The position numbers were made by a program, and so were the translations under genes. Shown here piece by piece: positions 42,837-53,300 of a DNA stretch of 64,000 bases; positions within the stretch are counted from its first letter, which is position 1; each line of letters opens with the position of its first letter. This DNA comes from Yaniella sp. (lineage in GTDB: Bacteria > Actinomycetota > Actinomycetes > Actinomycetales > Micrococcaceae): positions 62,001-126,000 of the forward strand of contig NZ_JAKDKW010000001.1 of the NCBI RefSeq assembly GCF_030453185.1. The letters are read 5' to 3'. The notes beneath the pieces are model-generated. The model was not told the DNA's origin, searched no databases, and worked only from the letters and a program-made list of their open reading frames with translations.

Positions 42837-45680
42837 ATGGAGCAAACTGGGGAGTCAACGAACGGGCTCAATGTTGTGCCCGGTTCGGTTGTCAGTGTGC
42901 GTGATGCTACCTGGGTGGTCACTTCTGCCACGGCAACCCCCTCCGGCACGTTGGTCAAAGTCCAAGGCCTATCAGAACTCGTACGCGACACAGAAGCAGC
43001 GTTCTACTCTGACCTCGACACTATTGAAGTGATTGATCCACGTGAGGCGACGGTCGTTGCTGATGAATCACCACGGTACCGCCAGACCCGGTTATACCTA
43101 GAGACAGTGCTTCGCACCACTCCGGTACCGTCGATCTCAGACGAGCTCACGGTCAGCACTCGAATACTGGCTGACCCGCTCCAGTATCAACGCCGAGCCG
43201 TGGCCAAAGCACTAGATCCATCGTTGATTCGCCCGAGAATACTGCTCGCAGATGCCGTTGGTCTTGGCAAGACGCTTGAAATCGGGATGATCCTGGCTGA
43301 ACTCGTTGCTCGCGGTCGTGGTGAGAACATCCTGATTGTCACCCCACGCCACGTGCTGGAACAGATGCAGCATGAAATGTGGACGCGTTTTGCTCTGCCG
43401 TTTGTGCGGCTGGATTCAGTTGGTCTGCAACGCATTCGCCAGACGATCCCGGCAACTCGGAATCCTTTTACATATTTTAAGCGCGCTATTATCTCTATCG
43501 ATACGCTCAAAACTCCACGGTACCGGGCACACTTGGAAAAACGTCGGTGGGATGCGGTCGTGATCGACGAATCCCATAACCTCACCAATACCGGCACGTT
43601 GAATAACGAGCTCGCTCGCGTCCTGGCCCCACGCACCGATGCGCTGATTCTCGCGAGCGCAACTCCACACAACGGGAAAGAAGAATCCTTTGCGGAACTC
43701 TTGCGACTGCTCGATCCAACCGTGGTGAGTCCGCAAGGCGAAATCGACTATGAAGCAGCCAAGAAACTGGTGATCCGACGGCATCGGTACTCGCCCGAAG
43801 TTGCCAGTGAAGTTGGGGCGGACTGGGCTGAGAGACCAGAACCGCAGAACCGGCTGATCGCAGCGAGTCCAGCAGAAGATGCTATCGCTACGGAACTGGC
43901 TGAAACGTGGCTGCATAACCCACATGGCAGCCCAGGGACCAACCGCCTCTTTGGGTGGACACTCGCCAAAGCATTTCTCTCCAGCCCGGCAGCGCTTGCA
44001 GAAACCATTCGTGAACGCCTCCGGCCTTCCAAGAACGCCAGTGCCACAGAAGTCACGGCACTCAAACGACTCCTCGAACTCACCGACGAAGCCATGGAAA
44101 AGTCGTCCTCGAAATTCGAGGCACTCGTCGACCACCTAAAAGCCATTGGTGTCGGTCCCCGAAATGACACCCGAGTCGTAGTGTTCGCAGAACGACTTGC
44201 CACACTCCATCACCTGCAGCAAGACGTGCAAGCTGCGCTGAAGCTCAAGCCGAAGCATATCGGTCTGCTGCACGGGGGACTGTCTGATGTTGAGCAATTA
44301 GAGACGGTTGAAGAGTTCAAACGCGGTACCTCAGATCTCAAAGTCTTGATTACCGGTGATGTGGCATCCGAAGGGGTGAACCTGCATGCTCAGTGTCACA
44401 ACTTGGTGCACTACGACATCCCGTGGTCGTTGATCCGCATCGAACAGCGCAATGGACGTATTGATCGGTACGGTCAGACCAAGCCACCGCAGATCACAAC
44501 ATTGCTCTTGGAACCTTCGAACGAAAAGTTTTCGGGGGATGTGCGGATCTTTACTCGGCTGGTGCAGAAGGAGCACGAAGCACACCGGGCATTCGATGAT
44601 GTTGGCGTGCTGATGGGGAAGTACTCTGCCGAAGCGGAAGAAAGAGCAGTTCGAGATGCACTGGTACAGCAACAGGATCTCGAGACAGCAGTCCCAGATA
44701 AGCCTGATCTTGGCAACGACCCGGTCGCCGCACTCTTGGTAGGGATGAGCATCACGGACTCGCTCCTTTCAGAAACACGAGCAGAGCCTGCTGCCGAAGC
44801 AAACGCTGAGACCGACAGTCTGACTCCAGTCGTTGTTGCTACGGAACCAGGGCTCTATGCGACGGATCTGCAGTACCTCGATGAAGCGCTTGACGAAGCG
44901 TTTAACGATCCACAGCGAGCAGTGGACTGGGACACCGACGACCGATACCACGTGGCCACGCTCGCGCCACCCAGAGATCTACAACGCCGGCTGAGATTCC
45001 TACCGCGTGATTACGTGCGCGAACGGAAAGTCCTGCAACAATTGCGGTTGGCGACCAGTAAACAAGCCGGTGAGAAATCCCTACGTGACGCGCGATCAGA
45101 TGAGGATACAAACTGGCCGGCCGCTCACTATCTCGGCCCCCTGCACCCTGTGCTGGACTGGGCATCGGATCGAGCACTTGCCAACATGAGTCGTAATGAA
45201 GTGCCGGCCGTTCGAGGTGATGTGCCTGCGATCTCCTATCTGATGCTCGGCACGATTACGAACAAGCGCGGCCAAATTCTGAACCGAACATTTATGGGTG
45301 TTACCGGTGGTTTAGTCCAACCGGTTCAGAACCTCAGCGAATACTTCGCAGATATTGGGCTGACCGCAGACACCGCAAACCCGGGTGCCGTGAACACCGA
45401 ACCGTTGCAAGCAGAAATGGCTGCAGCTGTTGATGCTGCAGCGCAACACCTGTCCTGGGTGCGGCACAGCCTATCGGCGGATGCCGAAGACCGGCTTGAG
45501 GCATGGATCCAACGCGCGCAACGGTGGACTTCTGAGTCAGACACGCTGATACAGCGAACCACTGTGCAGCAGCGCGCCGGTCGTGTTCGTGAAGAACTTG
45601 ATCTGGCTGAAGAGCTCCGCCCGAACCAAGAGCTGGTACGTCCCTTATTAGCTGTCATGCCCCGTGAAGAAGGAGTGTAG
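42837..45680 (+). CDS. SNF2/Rad54-family DEAD/DEAH helicase, DrmD-like (putative defence component 1)
   Basis: 947 aa; LLADAVGLGKTLEIGMILAEL, VVIDESHNL, LILASATPHNGKEESFAELLRLLDP, LITGDVASEGVNLHAQCHNLVHYDIPWSLIRIEQRNGRIDRYGQ. Confidence 0.87.
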   Translation: MEQTGESTNGLNVVPGSVVSVRDATWVVTSATATPSGTLVKVQGLSELVRDTEAAFYSDLDTIEVIDPREATVVADESPRYRQTRLYLETVLRTTPVPSISDELTVSTRILADPLQYQRRAVAKALDPSLIRPRILLADAVGLGKTLEIGMILAELVARGRGENILIVTPRHVLEQMQHEMWTRFALPFVRLDSVGLQRIRQTIPATRNPFTYFKRAIISIDTLKTPRYRAHLEKRRWDAVVIDESHNLTNTGTLNNELARVLAPRTDALILASATPHNGKEESFAELLRLLDPTVVSPQGEIDYEAAKKLVIRRHRYSPEVASEVGADWAERPEPQNRLIAASPAEDAIATELAETWLHNPHGSPGTNRLFGWTLAKAFLSSPAALAETIRERLRPSKNASATEVTALKRLLELTDEAMEKSSSKFEALVDHLKAIGVGPRNDTRVVVFAERLATLHHLQQDVQAALKLKPKHIGLLHGGLSDVEQLETVEEFKRGTSDLKVLITGDVASEGVNLHAQCHNLVHYDIPWSLIRIEQRNGRIDRYGQTKPPQITTLLLEPSNEKFSGDVRIFTRLVQKEHEAHRAFDDVGVLMGKYSAEAEERAVRDALVQQQDLETAVPDKPDLGNDPVAALLVGMSITDSLLSETRAEPAAEANAETDSLTPVVVATEPGLYATDLQYLDEALDEAFNDPQRAVDWDTDDRYHVATLAPPRDLQRRLRFLPRDYVRERKVLQQLRLATSKQAGEKSLRDARSDEDTNWPAAHYLGPLHPVLDWASDRALANMSRNEVPAVRGDVPAISYLMLGTITNKRGQILNRTFMGVTGGLVQPVQNLSEYFADIGLTADTANPGAVNTEPLQAEMAAAVDAAAQHLSWVRHSLSADAEDRLEAWIQRAQRWTSESDTLIQRTTVQQRAGRVREELDLAEELRPNQELVRPLLAVMPREEGV

Positions 45681-45682
45681 CG

Positions 45683-48600
45683 TTGAGCTCATCTGAAGCA
45701 TTTGTCATTATCAATGACTGGATCAGTGAACACTACTTCACCGATACCGGGCGAGGCGAGACATTCCAAAAGCAGATTCGTGCGCTAAGAAAAATCTGGG
45801 ACGAAGATGCTGCCGATGGACACGACACCCCAGTCACGCGGTTCTCAGCCGAACGTCTCAAGATCCAGGAAGCCTTAGCCGGTTTGTCGATTGACGGTGC
45901 TGAAACGGCAGAGCGCGCGCGAGACGCATATGCCCGGTTACGCCAGATATTTGGCCACCACGGTCAACCCGAAGACCTCACGATGCAGCGTTCTCAAAAC
46001 GATCTGACGATTACTGCGACCCGACTTGGTGAAGCGACAGATGTGCTGTGGCTAGATGCCACTGCTGTCACCGGGACTGACCAGGGGCCAGACCAAGTCC
46101 AACTCCTGGGCACCAACTGTCTGGATGACACTCCGCGGCCCGACCAGCCGGTCTCGAAACTCCTGTCCGAGCTTTATCTAACAGAAACGGCACCGAGCTT
46201 TATCGTCGTGGCGGCAGGCAACGTCTTGTTCCTCACCGATCGCCAACGTTGGCCAGAAGGCCGGTACCTCGCGGTTGATGTACAACTCGTAGCAGATCGG
46301 AACGAGACCAAAAAGGGTGGGGAGATTGACCGCCTTCTGGCAGTGTTTAGCCGGAATTCCCTGATGCCAAGCGATGATGGCAGTATTTGGTGGACCCAAC
46401 GGCTCGAAGAGTCTCATCAACATGCAGTAGGGGTCTCACAAGATCTTCGCGACGGCATACGTGAATCCATTGAAATTATTGCCAACGATGTACTGATGCG
46501 AAGAACAGACCAAGGCCTCAGCAACGATGAGATTGACGGACAAGACTTGGCTCGTCAGTCGTTGCGATTCCTCTACCGCATACTGTTCCTGCTCTATGCG
46601 GAAGCATTCCCAGAACTGGGTGTCTTACCGAAGGGCGCGGGGGAGTACGATGCCGGCTACGGTATTGATCGTCTCCGAGAACTCTCCATGGTCGAATTGA
46701 CCGACAGTCGGGAACAGCAAGGCACTCACCTTTATGAATCACTCGCTTTGCTCTTCCAACTGGTAAACGGCGATCATGCGACCCAACAGCATAAGAGTCC
46801 TCACGAAGATGAGCTCGAGGACGAACTCGAAACGATTTCCGCTGAAGGCCTGGTCTTCGAGTCATTAGAAGCCGACTTGTTCATGCCTGAAGCTACTCAC
46901 CTGATCAACAGTTCCAAGCTCGGCAATTTGGCCATGCAGCACATTCTGCAACGCTTACTTCTTAGCCGCTCGGATAGTAAAGGGCCCCGCGGGTTTATCT
47001 CATATGCCAACCTTGGCATCAACCAACTCGGTGCCGTGTACGAAGGGCTGATGTCCTACACCGGCTTCATCGCAGAAACAGACCTTCGTGAAGTAGCGAA
47101 GAACGGGGACGCGTCCAAAGGATCCTGGGTTGTCTCCGTAGAAAAAGCTCTGGAGATCGATCCGAAGCACCTCGTAACCCGAATCGATGAACAGACGGGT
47201 ATAAAAGAACCAGTCCTACATCCGAAAGGCAGTTTCGTATTCAGACTGTCAGGTCGGGAACGTCAACAGTCGGCTTCGTTCTATACGCCAGAGGTGATGA
47301 CAAAGTTCGTTGTATCCCAGGCATTGGCAGAGTTATTGGACGAAAACACTCGCGCCGATGACATTCTGAACCTCTCCATCTGTGAGCCCGCACTTGGATC
47401 AGGTGCTTTCGTCATTGAGGCAGTACGCCAGCTAGCTGATGAATACCTCACCAGGAAACAAGATGAGCTCGGACAACAAATCGAGCCTGAAAGCTATGCT
47501 CAAGAACTTCAAGCAGTAAAAGCACAGATCGCGCTCCACCAAGTCCATGGAGTGGATCTGAACTCTACTGCCGTCGAACTGGCGGAAGTATCCCTCTGGT
47601 TGGACACTATGCAGCCGGGGCTCCATGCACCTTGGTTTGGGCTGCGACTAAAACGCGGTAACTCGTTAGTAGGTGCGAGGAGGGCTACCTACACGACTTA
47701 TGGAGTCGAGAAGAAAAAATACCTCACCGAAGCTCCGGAACCTGCCCCAATGACCGGGTTAGCTGATGCATTAGAGCGGGGTTCTGTGGATTCCGCCGTG
47801 CAGGGACGGATCCATCACTTCCTCCTCCCGGGTGAAGGCTGGGGTGCTGGCGGCAAAGCTAAAGAAGTAAAGGACCTTGTTCCTACTGAGCAGAAGGCTC
47901 TGAATGACTGGGCACGGAGTACAAAAACAAAGCTCAGCAGTGACCAGATCAGAAGACTTCAAGGGTTAGCGCAGCGGGTTGAGACGCTATGGGGTCTTGC
48001 CACACGACGCTTACAAATTGCTGAATCTGAAGCGAGAAGATTCATTGACTATTGGCCACGAGAACGTGAAGCAGAGCATAACGTAATTACTCGTGAACAA
48101 ATCGAGGCGTCGCTGGCCAATGAAAATGGCGCCTACCGCCGACTCAAACGGGTCATGGACGCCTGGACTGCCCTCTGGTACTGGCCACTCACGGAACGCG
48201 AAGTGCAACCACCAACCATCGATCAATGGATCGATGCCCTCGAAAGGATCCTTGGCAAACCAGGTAAAGAATCGAAGTTTGAAGGCCAAGACACATTACT
48301 GAGTTCAGCCGATTGGGACGAGCTGAACGAGTTTGAGGAACTGGATCTTGATTTTGCAGGGGCAGCCCGGATAGACGAGAAATTCTTCGACGATCATCCT
48401 TGGTTGCGAGTGCTGGAAGATGTTTCCCAGGAGCAAGCATTCTTCCATTGGGAGCTGGAATTCGGACCAGTATTTGCGCATGGCGGCTTTGACCTCCAAG
48501 TGGGTAATCCTCCGTGGGTAAGACCCCGTTCAGACGAATCTGCACTTCTTGCCGAATTTGATCCGTGGTGGCAACTCGCGGAGAAACCAACGCAGGCAGA

Positions 48601-50317
48601 AATTAGAACCAAACGCACGAACACTTTATCCACTACGAACCGTATTGATGAGTTTGTAGATGCGGCTGCAACAGTTCCTGCATTAGCTACTTTCTTACGT
48701 GCAAAATCTCAGTACCCAATCTTGAGCGGTCTGCAACCAGATTTATACAGGGTATTTATGGAGCGGACCTGGCGTTCGGCAAATGAACACGGCGTGAGCG
48801 CACTTGTACATCCTGAGTCACACTTCACAGAGAAAGGTGCTTGGAATCTTAGAACAGTTGCATATCAACGGTTGCGTCGCCACTGGCAGTTCATTAACGA
48901 ATTTAAGCTGTATGAAATTGCCAATACAGCCACATACGGAGTTCACATTTACGGAGACCGGCGTACCAATCCTCACTTTGCAATGGCCGTTTCTCTATAT
49001 CATCCTGATACTGTCGAACGCTCTCTGGAACACGAGGGAGGTACGGAAGTTCCTGGGCTCAAAGACTCTGAAGGGAATTGGGATACTAGACCTCACCGAG
49101 AGCGAATCCTTGACATCAATATCGACACACTTAATATTTGGGCAAGGATTCTAGACGAACCGGGTACGCCGCCATTACACGCTCGAATGATTTACCCTGT
49201 GAATAGGGCAAGTATGGCTGTACTCGAAAAGCTAAGCCATGCTCCGAGAGTACGAAAATTAGGACTGCAATATTCTCCTGGGTGGCACGAAACTGCTGAT
49301 CGAAAACGTGGCTATTTCGAGGTTGGCTCCAAGACCAACGCATCATGGGAAGACGTCATATTACAAGGTCCGCATTTCAATGTTGCCAACCCCTTCGCAA
49401 AAATCCCGAACCCCACTATGAAGAGCCACAGAGATTGGGCTTCATTAGACCTAGAAGCGCTTCCCGTAAGCTTTATCCCTCGCACCAGTTATCAACCGGT
49501 CAGAGGTGTCAATTCGACCTATGATCAGGACTACGGCAATTGGCTAGATCGTGGTGGAGAGCCGAAACCGCAAAGGAATTTCTATCGTATAGCCTGGCGT
49601 AGAATGGCATCCAGAACGGGTGAGCGCACTCTGCGTGCCACGGTAATCCCTCCTCAAGCTGCCCATATTAATACTGTGCAGTCGGCTTGGCATAACGAAG
49701 GGGACCTCGAATCGACAGTACTTTTGGCGGGAGTTTTTTCTTCGATAGTCGCTGATTTTATGATCAAAATTGGTGGTGCATCAGATATTCTCGGCAATAC
49801 CATCGATGCTCTTCCAATTGTTTCGGGCGAATCAATTGCTATTGCAATTAGGAGACGTGCCATCGCTCTCATGAAATTAACGGAAGCCTTTGATGGTTTA
49901 GAAACTATAGATCGATTAGGAACAGCTCCAATTTCGGCACTTAGAGTGGCCAGTGAGAGGCGTCAGGCACTTATTGAGATTGATGCCCTAGTCGCCTTAG
50001 ATTTGGGCATTTCTATCGATGAGCTGTGCACAATCTACCGTACACAGTTCCCAGTATTGAGGGGATACGAGCAAACTGATTTGTATGATGCAAATGGACG
50101 TCAGATTCCCATAGAGATGAATCAGAACTACCGACAAGTCGGCGAAAACGGCATGACTGTAGAAGCCCGTACTTGGGTACATCCACAGAGTGAGGTCGAG
50201 TACGTCTTCGAATTCCCCTTTAGAAGCTTTGATCGTGAGGAAGACATGCGTGCAGCTTATGAAAGATTTAGCCGCATGCTCGAAGACCACGGCCGGATCA
50301 TTGAAGACGAGGACTAA
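45683..50317 (+). CDS. Large Eco57I/PglX-type N6-adenine DNA methyltransferase, DrmMI-like (putative defence component 2)
   Basis: 1544 aa; FYTPEVMTKFVVSQAL, SAM motif ICEPALGSGAFVIEA, HGVDLNSTAVELAEVSLWLDTM, catalytic QVGNPPWVRP; TTG start 2 nt after the previous stop, with aaggag upstream. Confidence 0.88.
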   Translation: MSSSEAFVIINDWISEHYFTDTGRGETFQKQIRALRKIWDEDAADGHDTPVTRFSAERLKIQEALAGLSIDGAETAERARDAYARLRQIFGHHGQPEDLTMQRSQNDLTITATRLGEATDVLWLDATAVTGTDQGPDQVQLLGTNCLDDTPRPDQPVSKLLSELYLTETAPSFIVVAAGNVLFLTDRQRWPEGRYLAVDVQLVADRNETKKGGEIDRLLAVFSRNSLMPSDDGSIWWTQRLEESHQHAVGVSQDLRDGIRESIEIIANDVLMRRTDQGLSNDEIDGQDLARQSLRFLYRILFLLYAEAFPELGVLPKGAGEYDAGYGIDRLRELSMVELTDSREQQGTHLYESLALLFQLVNGDHATQQHKSPHEDELEDELETISAEGLVFESLEADLFMPEATHLINSSKLGNLAMQHILQRLLLSRSDSKGPRGFISYANLGINQLGAVYEGLMSYTGFIAETDLREVAKNGDASKGSWVVSVEKALEIDPKHLVTRIDEQTGIKEPVLHPKGSFVFRLSGRERQQSASFYTPEVMTKFVVSQALAELLDENTRADDILNLSICEPALGSGAFVIEAVRQLADEYLTRKQDELGQQIEPESYAQELQAVKAQIALHQVHGVDLNSTAVELAEVSLWLDTMQPGLHAPWFGLRLKRGNSLVGARRATYTTYGVEKKKYLTEAPEPAPMTGLADALERGSVDSAVQGRIHHFLLPGEGWGAGGKAKEVKDLVPTEQKALNDWARSTKTKLSSDQIRRLQGLAQRVETLWGLATRRLQIAESEARRFIDYWPREREAEHNVITREQIEASLANENGAYRRLKRVMDAWTALWYWPLTEREVQPPTIDQWIDALERILGKPGKESKFEGQDTLLSSADWDELNEFEELDLDFAGAARIDEKFFDDHPWLRVLEDVSQEQAFFHWELEFGPVFAHGGFDLQVGNPPWVRPRSDESALLAEFDPWWQLAEKPTQAEIRTKRTNTLSTTNRIDEFVDAAATVPALATFLRAKSQYPILSGLQPDLYRVFMERTWRSANEHGVSALVHPESHFTEKGAWNLRTVAYQRLRRHWQFINEFKLYEIANTATYGVHIYGDRRTNPHFAMAVSLYHPDTVERSLEHEGGTEVPGLKDSEGNWDTRPHRERILDINIDTLNIWARILDEPGTPPLHARMIYPVNRASMAVLEKLSHAPRVRKLGLQYSPGWHETADRKRGYFEVGSKTNASWEDVILQGPHFNVANPFAKIPNPTMKSHRDWASLDLEALPVSFIPRTSYQPVRGVNSTYDQDYGNWLDRGGEPKPQRNFYRIAWRRMASRTGERTLRATVIPPQAAHINTVQSAWHNEGDLESTVLLAGVFSSIVADFMIKIGGASDILGNTIDALPIVSGESIAIAIRRRAIALMKLTEAFDGLETIDRLGTAPISALRVASERRQALIEIDALVALDLGISIDELCTIYRTQFPVLRGYEQTDLYDANGRQIPIEMNQNYRQVGENGMTVEARTWVHPQSEVEYVFEFPFRSFDREEDMRAAYERFSRMLEDHGRIIEDED

Positions 50318-50320
50318 GTC

Positions 50321-53300
50321 ATGGTTGCGCTGCTCCCGACCCGTCAGGCCACGGATCTTGTCTCAGGTATCCAGGACTATCTCACAACGACTTTCGCGCT
50401 GTCAGACAAGCCGGCACAGGCTGCAGTCCGTGAGTTCCTGTCGGATCGTGACAATGGCATGTTCAAGGGGCCGTATATCCGGTTGCGGCTGCCGTTCCAA
50501 CCGGCTCAAGACGGTTGGGAGAATTTCCTCGGTCATCATTTTGGGGAGTTCACGCCCTACGGGCACCAAGCGCTGGCGTATGAGCGTTTAAGTTCGTTTG
50601 GACGTGATGGCCAACGGTTCCGTCGTCCTGAACCGACGTTGGTCACCACCGGTACCGGGTCAGGCAAGACCGAGGCGTTCTTGCATCCGATCTTGGATCA
50701 CGTACTGCGTGCTAAGCGCGAGGGCATTACCGGGATGAAAGCACTCATCTTGTATCCAATGAACGCATTGGCAAATGATCAAGCAGCACGACTAGCACAG
50801 CTTCTCACCACGGATACACGACTCTCCGGTATCCGCGCCGCTCTCTACACAGGTCAAAAAGGGAAAGATCGGTCTCGAGTCACCGCCGACAGTTTGATCA
50901 CCAACCCCCAAGCGATTCAAGACCATACGCCAGATATCTTATTGACCAACTACAAAATGTTGGATCAATTGCTGCTGCGGCATAACGATGCTCCTATCTG
51001 GGAAGCCTCGGCGCTGAGTCTGCAGTACTTGGTTCTTGATGAATTCCACACCTACGACGGTGCTCAAGGAACCGACGTGGCCATGCTGCTGCGACGCTTA
51101 GGCATGACGCTGAAGTCCTATTGGCCAGCATCATCTGATGGCGGCGCTGATGCAGTCACTGCTGAAGATCGACAACGTCCACTGGGCATGATCACTCCCG
51201 TGGCCACGTCGGCCACACTGGGCGGTGGTGACGGTGGCGAGGAGATGCTGCACTTTGCCGAAACCATCTTTGGCGAAAAGTTTGATGAGGCATCGCTGAT
51301 CACCGAATCGCGTATGAGCTTTGCCCAGTGGCAGCAGTTGAGCCCAGCGGGTGCTGGCTTGCCCCGCGGTCTTGAAGAGCTTAGTGCGTCTATTTCTGAG
51401 ACCAATCGGGTGGTCGAAGCTAACCCGTCTGAAGAAGAAATTCTTGACACGATTTTGGACGCGCTGTTTGAACAGCCTCCAGAACATGAGCCTCACGTGA
51501 TGCTTGATGCGCTGCGCCACCATCCGCTCACAGAATTCTTGGTCGTGCACACTGAAACTGCCCGGGATATCACTGAACTGACAGAGTTGCTGTTTCCGAG
51601 GTTGACCGGGGAGAAGGAACTTGTAGAGGCCGCCGAATTTGTGAGCCACATCCTGGCCCTGTACTCCTATGTTCGCGTTGCGACAGGACGTCTGGCGCTA
51701 ACGGTTGAAACGCACTTATGGATCCGAGAACTCACCCGTATTGACGCGAAAGTGGATACGTCTCTTGAGTTCCGTTGGGGCGATGACCCGGTGGTGGAGA
51801 CCGAAGAACTTGCACAGGGTGAAGCACCGGCAACCTATCTGCCGGCAGTCTACTGTCGCCACTGTGGCCGGTATGGGTGGGGTGCAAAGCTCGCTCCGAC
51901 ACAGTCAGAACTGATCATTGATCCAGATGAGATCCGCCAGGCCTCGCTGACTCACGAAGCAGACTTTCGTGTCCTGCTCGAAGGCGGAGCAGAAGCCGAC
52001 GAAGCCGCGCGGGAAGGCCGCAGCTACCGCTCTACCAAAGCCATCGGGCTGCGGTACTTTCATCGACAAAAACAAACACTGGATACCAGGCCGCCAGAAG
52101 ATGATGATCCAGATCTACATCGAGGTCTGATCATTCCGGTTCTGGCTTTAGACGGTGATGAGGTTGTCGAACAGTCACAAAACGATGTCTGCCCGGCGTG
52201 CTTCACCGAAGATGCCATCCGTTTCGTAGGTTCTGCTGTTTCCACCCTGACATCGGTTGCGATCTCTACGCTCTTTGGCGACTCTGATTTGGATCGTGCA
52301 GAGAAGAAAGCGCTGGTCTTTACCGACTCTGTTCAGGATGCATCACATCGAGCCGGCTTTATCCAGGCACGCTCGCGCACGTTTACCTTGCGTAGCCAGT
52401 TACGCAACGGTTTTGCCGACACCGGATATGCCACGATGACCTTGGCACAGTTAGTCAATAGTGTCATGAACGTTCCCGATGTGGCTGATGAGCGTTTTCA
52501 TCGCTTCCGTCTAATCCCGCCGGATTTGGTTGAGCGCAAAGGTTTTGCTGAGTTCTGGCAAGAACGTGCCACCGGACGGGACCGGAGCCGTGCTTACACC
52601 AATGTGCAGCGGCGGCTTTCCTTCGACGCTGCCTTGGAATTAGGGCTGAGCGCTCGTATGGGGCGGACCCTTGAACTCACCGGATCAGTCGTTGCTGAGG
52701 CAGACGCAGGATCTGACGCGAAACTTGCCGCCATCGCACAAAAAGCCTGGGACACCACGCTGCATATCCTGCCCGATACGGGCGTCCCATCGCAGGAGGA
52801 ATTCTTGCACTGGGCTCGTGGATTCTTGGTTCGCATGCGACTGCGCGGCGGGATTTATCACGACTGGTTACGGCGCTACATTGAAAGTGGCGGGCGTAGA
52901 TATTGGCTCTGGGGAGGTCGCCCTCGAGAACAAGGCATGCAAGCGTTTCCCAAGGGTCGCCCCGCGCCAGCGTTTCCGGTGGTGGGATCAACACTTCCCG
53001 ATAGCGGCTTAGACCCGGTAGCCTCTCGTCGGAGCTGGTATAACGACTGGACCCATCGAACCCTGGAAGTTGGTCGGGATGATGCCAGTGTCTTAGCCAG
53101 AAAACTGTTCGAGCTGCTCCATGAAGGTGGCATCCTCATGGCGTTGAAAGCCGAACCGGGTGCAACTGCTTATGCATTAGCTCCGGAACAGGTCATGCTG
53201 GCTGTTCCCAGTGCTGCAGGGCTGCGCAATGGGGAGCATGCGGTGCAGTGTTCGGTGTGTGGGACCATGAGCTTCGGGACGCCACTGGTCGTTGAGCAGT

